From positions 62,001 through 126,000 of the forward strand of contig CALVEA010000002.1 in assembly GCA_944326455.1 (NCBI GenBank): DNA of 64,000 bases, written 5' to 3'. The notes beneath the pieces were generated by a model. It saw nothing but the letters and a program-made list of their open reading frames with translations. It had not been told where the DNA came from and ran no database searches. Position 1 is the stretch's first letter. Every line of letters starts with the position of its first letter. Origin of the DNA: Candidatus Gastranaerophilales bacterium. GTDB taxonomy: Bacteria > Cyanobacteriota > Vampirovibrionia > Gastranaerophilales > Gastranaerophilaceae. The translations under genes were made by a program, and so were the position numbers. Below are positions 59,564 to 64,000 of the stretch, piece by piece.

Positions 59564-60280
59564 ATGTTAAACTTGTATATTACATCTGCAAATAAGGGTG
59601 ACGGAAAAACTTTTGTTTCAGCGGGAATAGCTGCAACAATGCAAAGTTTGGGGTATTCGACCTGTGTTTATAAGCCTATTCAGACATCAGGTATTGAGCT
59701 TAAAGGCTTTATGCAGTCTCCGGATTTGACTTTTATAAAATCAATAGACCCTTATATAAATACTCACTTTTCGTATTTGTTTAAAACAAATTCTGAGCCG
59801 TTGATTGCCGCAGAAAAAGAGAATGAATTTATTGATATAGAGTTAATTAATACGGAGTACCAAAGAATAATTTCAAATACTGATTGCGTATTACTTGACG
59901 GTGATAACGGTTTACTGAGTCCTATTGCACCTTCCTTGCAAACGGCAGATATGATAAAAAAACTCCAAATACCTGTTTTATTTGTAATTACTCCTAAAGA
60001 AGATTCTATAAATGATACTCTTCTTTCTATTTATACAGCGCAGGAAAAAGGGATAGATATCAGAGGGGTTGTTATAAATAATATTCGAGAAGGTTGTTCA
60101 AAGGAACTTTTAACAGCTATAACAAGAGTTGTAGAAGAGTATTCAAATGTCAGTATTCTTGGGCTGCTGCCTCATCTTGGCGAAAAAATTGTTCCGGAAG
60201 AGCTTATCACATCTGTTTTGAACGGTATTGATATTGAAAGCATTTTCAGGGTTAAGATAGAGAAGCTGGACTTTAACTGA
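59564..60280 (+). CDS. BioD-like ATP-dependent synthetase
   Basis: The 238-residue P-loop protein resembles dethiobiotin synthetase BioD: YITSANKGDGKTFVSAGIAA (P-loop with a GDGKT core, residues 5-20), KPIQTSGIE, and the LLDGDNGLLSPIAPSL stretch where BioD usually has VEGAGG. Missing pieces (no GTDTxVGKT and no EGAGG) make it a divergent BioD or a related cobyrinate/CobQ-like ligase. No bio operon is nearby. It overlaps rsmD by 1 nt. Confidence 0.75.
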   Translation: MLNLYITSANKGDGKTFVSAGIAATMQSLGYSTCVYKPIQTSGIELKGFMQSPDLTFIKSIDPYINTHFSYLFKTNSEPLIAAEKENEFIDIELINTEYQRIISNTDCVLLDGDNGLLSPIAPSLQTADMIKKLQIPVLFVITPKEDSINDTLLSIYTAQEKGIDIRGVVINNIREGCSKELLTAITRVVEEYSNVSILGLLPHLGEKIVPEELITSVLNGIDIESIFRVKIEKLDFN

Positions 60281-60795
60281 TGATTATCACCGGGGGAAAA
60301 TATAAAGGGAGAAGGATTACAGCTCCGGATGAAAAGATTACGCGTCCGACATTATCAAAAGTCAGGATGGGAGTTTTTAATACGCTATACTCCATAATGG
60401 GAGATTTTGAGGGAAAAACTTTCTTAGATATGTTCGGCGGTTCCGGAATTATGGGGCTGGAAGCTCTTTCCAGAGGCTTTGATAAGGTTCTCGTATTTGA
60501 GAAAAATCCAAAAGCTGCTTCTATTATCAAAAAAAATTACAAAGCTCTCAATCTGGAACCAATACTGCAAGTCGGAGACAGTCTCAGGCTGATAGAAAAG
60601 GTTGCGGAGAGTTATGATGTAATCTATCTGGATCCTCCATACGAGAGCGGTATGTATGAAAAGATATTTCCTCTTATAAAGACTAATTCCATAGTAATAG
60701 CTGAACATTCTATTCCGATTTCAGCTGAGTATTTACCTATAAAAGAAAAAAATTATGGAGGAAAGCGGGTTACATTTTTTCGATTCTACTCATAA
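60280..60795 (+). CDS. rsmD: 16S rRNA (guanine966-N2)-methyltransferase
   Basis: RsmD methylates G966 of 16S rRNA. The 171-residue protein opens MIITGGKYKGRRITAP, has the AdoMet site FLDMFGGSGIMGLEALSRG and the NPPY-type catalytic motif YLDPPYESG. The N-terminal part (RPTLSKVRMGVFNTLY) is standard. It overlaps the stop of the bioD-like gene. It ends 10 nt inside the convergent long unknown gene. Confidence 0.95.
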   Translation: MIITGGKYKGRRITAPDEKITRPTLSKVRMGVFNTLYSIMGDFEGKTFLDMFGGSGIMGLEALSRGFDKVLVFEKNPKAASIIKKNYKALNLEPILQVGDSLRLIEKVAESYDVIYLDPPYESGMYEKIFPLIKTNSIVIAEHSIPISAEYLPIKEKNYGGKRVTFFRFYS

Positions 60796-62432
60796 ATCCA
60801 GGAACTTTGGACAAAGCTTCTGCTTGGATAAAATAGATTGTATAAATCCTGAAAAATTGCGGAATTGTTGTCCGGAGAATTATACGGGAATAATATCAGA
60901 GTGTTCTTATAAGGTTCAAAACCGTTATTTTTTATAGGAATATTCTCCAGTTTTTGGTTGTCGACTGAAATCATTCGGTCGTTTCTTATTTTTTTATGAC
61001 TTTTATTAAGCAATTCTTTAGCTTTGTCAGAAGAGTATACCGACCCAAAAATTATATCAAAAGAATCTTTATCTCTGTATGGATGATATTTGAATTGGGT
61101 TTGTAAAATACTTTCTCCGGAGATAAAGGCATCATCTAAGATAACGAGAGTTGAGCCTTTAGGGAGAAGTTCTTTCATGTTTTTATATCCGGAAGCATAT
61201 TGTTTTGGGCGATCCCAGTCTGCTATATTTTCCCAATAAACAAATCTGTTTGGCGGAATGTTATTTGCGAGTTGGTACATATAATTTATCAAGACAAAAC
61301 TTTTATTCATTCTGGCAACATTGTAGTAAATTTTACTTGTATCGCCACCGGATTTTTTCACATCATTTTCTATCATCTCTTTTAATTTGATAAGTTTTTG
61401 CCCGAGAGATTTAAAAGAATACGGATAAAAATTTTTGTCTAAATAACTAATCAAGTCTTTTCTTTCAGAGACGGAAGAACAGGCTTTGTCTAAGCATTTT
61501 GAGATAACATTCATGAAAGTGCTTTTTTCGGGAAATGTTTGAGATAAATTAGAAGCAATATCTTTTGATGAAGGATTGGTATTTTGATTCAAATCAGCAA
61601 TAAGCGGGTTTATCCCCAGTTTTTTTATACGATTAAGGTTTTTTCCATTCATTATTATATTTATCAATTCTTCATCAGTGCGGTTTGGGTATAATTTATT
61701 TATGGTATTAAGTTTTGAGAGCTTGCTTTCTGTGGCTTTTTCCAAATCCTGATGCTGTTCAAATATATTATATGAATTTTCAAAATCTTTGATATAAACA
61801 AATTTATATCTGTCTAAAAAAGTGTTAAATAAATCAGGATTTGTTTTTTTTAACTCTTCCATCATAGTTATAGTTTTTGAATCAAGGATAATAGCGTTAT
61901 ATCTCCCGACGCTTAAAGGGCATTTTGCGATTACACCGTAGCTGTTGTTATATAAATATGAAAATACATTATTGATATTAGGAGCCAGTCCAAAAGGTAT
62001 AATATCTTTCACGACTTTATGATGTTCAATATCTGTATTTGAATCCTTTGGCTCTGTATTGTAGTGATAAACCTTTCTCCTTTTTTCATAAATATTTCGA
62101 AAATCTTCAATATGTTCAATACGTTTGGATTCCAGCCATAGCTTGAAATCTAAAATTTTATCAGTGTTAGAAAAACTTGTCAGCTTGTTTAAAACAAGCA
62201 ATACTTGCTTTTTCGGATATTTATTTAATTTGTGGATTAGTGATTCAATATTTTCAGGTGTAACTTGATTCATTTTTAGGAAAAGTTTGTTATATAAATT
62301 TTCCAGGCTGATACTTTCGGCACTTTTTTCAAAAGTGTCTAGTGCTGCCGGTTTTAGAACAGGCTTGATATATCCCCGAAATTTCGGTGCCCGGACAGGA
62401 GGCATGCTATACGAAAGCGCTTCTATTTTCAT
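60786..62432 (-). CDS. Large unknown protein with PRTase-like loop
   Basis: I do not recognise the family of this 548-residue protein. It has no signal peptide or membrane helix. Residues 1-25 contain MKIEALSYSMPPVRAPKFRG. The middle is helical and rich in Lys and Asn. Near residue 425-440 STLVILDDAFISGESILQ follows the PRPP-binding pattern of type I phosphoribosyltransferases (hydrophobic strand, DD, xxSGES), though no other PRTase parts are clear. A GGAG ribosome binding site lies 14 nt before the ATG. The large size suggests an effector or structural protein of this lineage. Confidence 0.65.
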   Translation of the reverse strand: MKIEALSYSMPPVRAPKFRGYIKPVLKPAALDTFEKSAESISLENLYNKLFLKMNQVTPENIESLIHKLNKYPKKQVLLVLNKLTSFSNTDKILDFKLWLESKRIEHIEDFRNIYEKRRKVYHYNTEPKDSNTDIEHHKVVKDIIPFGLAPNINNVFSYLYNNSYGVIAKCPLSVGRYNAIILDSKTITMMEELKKTNPDLFNTFLDRYKFVYIKDFENSYNIFEQHQDLEKATESKLSKLNTINKLYPNRTDEELINIIMNGKNLNRIKKLGINPLIADLNQNTNPSSKDIASNLSQTFPEKSTFMNVISKCLDKACSSVSERKDLISYLDKNFYPYSFKSLGQKLIKLKEMIENDVKKSGGDTSKIYYNVARMNKSFVLINYMYQLANNIPPNRFVYWENIADWDRPKQYASGYKNMKELLPKGSTLVILDDAFISGESILQTQFKYHPYRDKDSFDIIFGSVYSSDKAKELLNKSHKKIRNDRMISVDNQKLENIPIKNNGFEPYKNTLILFPYNSPDNNSAIFQDLYNLFYPSRSFVQSSWIYE

Positions 62433-62553
62433 ATTTTTATTAAAACTCCAAAAAAAAATTTTTGCATTAATTAATTAGTCATTCTCTTTACTTTAAGCTA
62501 TGTTTGACATACACTGTAAAGGTTAAAACGGAGATTTTAAGAAAGGGATAATT

Positions 62554-64000
62554 ATGACAAACCGCGTTTTATTATGCATAATGGACGGATGGGGCATAAG
62601 CAAAGGTTTAGAAAAATATGATGCCACAAAGCTTTCTCATCCGGTTAATGTTCCAAAACTTATAAAAGAAGACCCATCTACTGTTATACATGCAGATGGA
62701 GAATTTGTAGGATTGCCTGCAGGTCAGATGGGTAATAGTGAAGTCGGACACCTGAATCTTGGTGCAGGTAGAATCGTTTATCAGGATTTATCCAAAATAA
62801 ACAATGCTATCAAAGACGGTTCTTTTTTCAAGAACGAAAAATTTCTTGAAGCAATAAACCATGCAAAGAAAAACAACTCGTCGCTTCATATCTACGGACT
62901 TGTATCAACAGGCGGAGTTCATTCATCTTTAGACCATCTTCTTGCTCTTATCCAACTGGCTTCAAAAGAAGGTTTGACAAAGGTTTATGTGCACGCATTT
63001 CTTGACGGGCGAGATACACCTCCTGCCAGTGCATGCGAATACTTACAAATAGTAGAGGACGAGCTTAAAAAATATAACTTACCTCCTATAGCAAGTGTTA
63101 TCGGAAGATATTACATAATGGACAGAGATAACCGCTGGGATAGAGTAGAAAAAGGTTATAACTGTTTACTCTTCGGAGAAGGTAATAAAGCGGCTTCTGC
63201 TGTTGAAGGAGTTAAAAAGTCTTATGAAGAAGGTGTTACGGACGAATTTGTTCTTCCTATAGTTGTTGGCGGAGAAGAATCAAGAATCCACGATAATGAC
63301 GCTATTATCTTCTTCAACTACAGACCGGACCGAGCAAGAGAAATAACCAAAGCTATTAATTTTAAAGACTTTGACGGTTTTGACAGAAAGAAAGTCCTTC
63401 AGAATATTTACTATTGTACAATGACAAGCTATGAAGAAACTTTCACATTCCCGGTAGCATTTCCGAAAACTCACCTTGTAAATATCCTTGGAGATGTTTT
63501 GGAAGCTAACGGAATTAACCAGTTCAGAACAGCAGAAACAGAAAAATATGCTCACGTAACATTTTTCTTTAACGGCGGAATTGATGACCCGCAGCCTCAT
63601 GAAACAAGAAAACTTGTTCCGTCACCGAAGGTTCCGACTTACGACTTGCAGCCGGAGATGAGTGCTTACGAAGTTTGCGATAATGTTTTAAAAGCGGTTG
63701 AAAATCCTGAATACGGATTTATTCTCGTAAACTTTGCTAACCCTGATATGGTTGGGCATACGGGTGTTATAGAAGCTGCAACAAAAGCTTGCAAAGTGGT
63801 TGATGAATGCGTAGGTAAAATTGCTGAAAAATGTAAAGAAAACGGAGTTATTATGCTGCTAACCGCTGACCACGGTAACGCCGAAGTTATGGTTAACGAA
63901 GAAACCGGCAAACCAATGACAGCACATACAACAAACGAAGTTCCTTTCGTTGTCATAAACGGACCTAAAGGTTTAGAACTCAAGTCAGACGGAGCTTTAT
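62554..64000 (+). CDS. gpmI: 2,3-bisphosphoglycerate-independent phosphoglycerate mutase (3' truncated)
   Basis: This Mn-dependent glycolytic enzyme interconverts 3- and 2-phosphoglycerate. About 482 codons are inside the window, and the frame runs past the edge; usual length is about 510. The phosphoryl-accepting Ser62 lies in GNSEVGHLNLGAGR. Other motifs are MDGWG, YGLVSTGGVHSS, FLDGRDTPP, GRYYIMDRDNRWDR, NYRPDRARE, FANPDMVGHTG and TADHGNAE. AAGGGATAATT serves as ribosome binding site. With fba it gives two glycolytic enzymes in the window. Confidence 0.95.
   Translation, partial: MTNRVLLCIMDGWGISKGLEKYDATKLSHPVNVPKLIKEDPSTVIHADGEFVGLPAGQMGNSEVGHLNLGAGRIVYQDLSKINNAIKDGSFFKNEKFLEAINHAKKNNSSLHIYGLVSTGGVHSSLDHLLALIQLASKEGLTKVYVHAFLDGRDTPPASACEYLQIVEDELKKYNLPPIASVIGRYYIMDRDNRWDRVEKGYNCLLFGEGNKAASAVEGVKKSYEEGVTDEFVLPIVVGGEESRIHDNDAIIFFNYRPDRAREITKAINFKDFDGFDRKKVLQNIYYCTMTSYEETFTFPVAFPKTHLVNILGDVLEANGINQFRTAETEKYAHVTFFFNGGIDDPQPHETRKLVPSPKVPTYDLQPEMSAYEVCDNVLKAVENPEYGFILVNFANPDMVGHTGVIEAATKACKVVDECVGKIAEKCKENGVIMLLTADHGNAEVMVNEETGKPMTAHTTNEVPFVVINGPKGLELKSDGAL

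Noticed and set aside
1-64000. tRNA, rRNA, insertion sequence or prophage genes
   Set aside because: None were recognised on reading either strand; all long frames are assigned to chromosomal families or to unknown proteins without transposase or phage motifs.

Overview
The window is an AT-rich (by eye roughly one third G+C), gene-dense bacterial chromosome segment with 63 supported protein genes, no rRNA or recognisable tRNA, and no phage, IS or CRISPR. Cell-envelope genes point to a double-membraned cell with LPS (KdsC, LptF/LptG-family permease, Skp/OmpH-like chaperone, Lgt). These sit beside genes more usual in Firmicutes and cyanobacteria (SpoIID/LytB protein, PgpH-type 7TM-HD phosphodiesterase, RqcP-type S4 protein, YlxR, PcrA-type helicase, DciA-like protein, DprA/SLOG-like protein). 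That mix, the base composition and a pseudopilin carrying a tail-fibre domain fit best a host-associated non-photosynthetic cyanobacterial relative (Vampirovibrionia/Melainabacteria, Gastranaerophilales). This placement is an inference from gene content, not a database result.

Layout. 0-6.6 kb: small regulators, an MFS transporter, thiC, an LptF/G permease, a matrixin-like metalloprotease and an unknown protein. 6.6-21.2 kb: dnaX, then a forward envelope block (amidase, cysS, SpoIID protein, murJ, cdd, a zinc ribbon, pgpH, ybeY, dgkA) facing a reverse block (alcohol dehydrogenase, skp-like, lgt, TPR protein). 21.4-25.2 kb: prfA, ylxR, infB. 25.2-25.8 kb: a gene-free mosaic of long perfect hairpins. 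25.8-38.5 kb: pcrA, a SLOG-like protein, a HEAT-type protein, kdsC, comEC, thioesterase, pseudouridine synthase, coaE, a degenerate PurD-like protein and fba. 38.5-39.0 kb: an array with an exact 107-bp period behind fba, closed by a strong terminator. 39.0-50 kb: ruvC, a DUF2229 protein, a MacB-like permease, polA, a nucleotidyltransferase, a PRK/uridine-kinase-like protein, and the operon zinc-ribbon/RG-rich protein-rimM-trmD. 50-55 kb: a pseudopilin/YadA-head/S74 chimera and the overlapping operon nrnA-brkB-purS-purQ. 55-64 kb: secA, pnp, rqcP, yjbQ, a bioD-like gene, rsmD, a long unknown protein and the start of gpmI.

Working together. Peptidoglycan turnover and precursor export (amidase, SpoIID protein, MurJ, undecaprenol/diacylglycerol kinase) are clustered. 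Translation factors and RNA-modifying enzymes (PrfA, YlxR, IF-2, RimM, TrmD, RsmD, RqcP, YbeY, CysS) are spread through the window in short operons. Purine metabolism is represented by PurS/PurQ, a purine nucleoside phosphorylase and an atypical PurD homologue.

Most unusual signals: (1) the 107-bp array with a 12-bp palindrome repeated at identical spacing after fba; (2) the 600-bp hairpin mosaic bounded by two near-identical palindromes between infB and pcrA; (3) a set of genes whose ATG lies exactly 6 nt after an extended -10 box with no ribosome binding site, suggesting a leaderless mRNA class; (4) the pseudopilin-anchored YadA/S74 adhesin; (5) a zinc-ribbon, RG-rich protein with two homeodomain-like repeats in the rimM-trmD operon.
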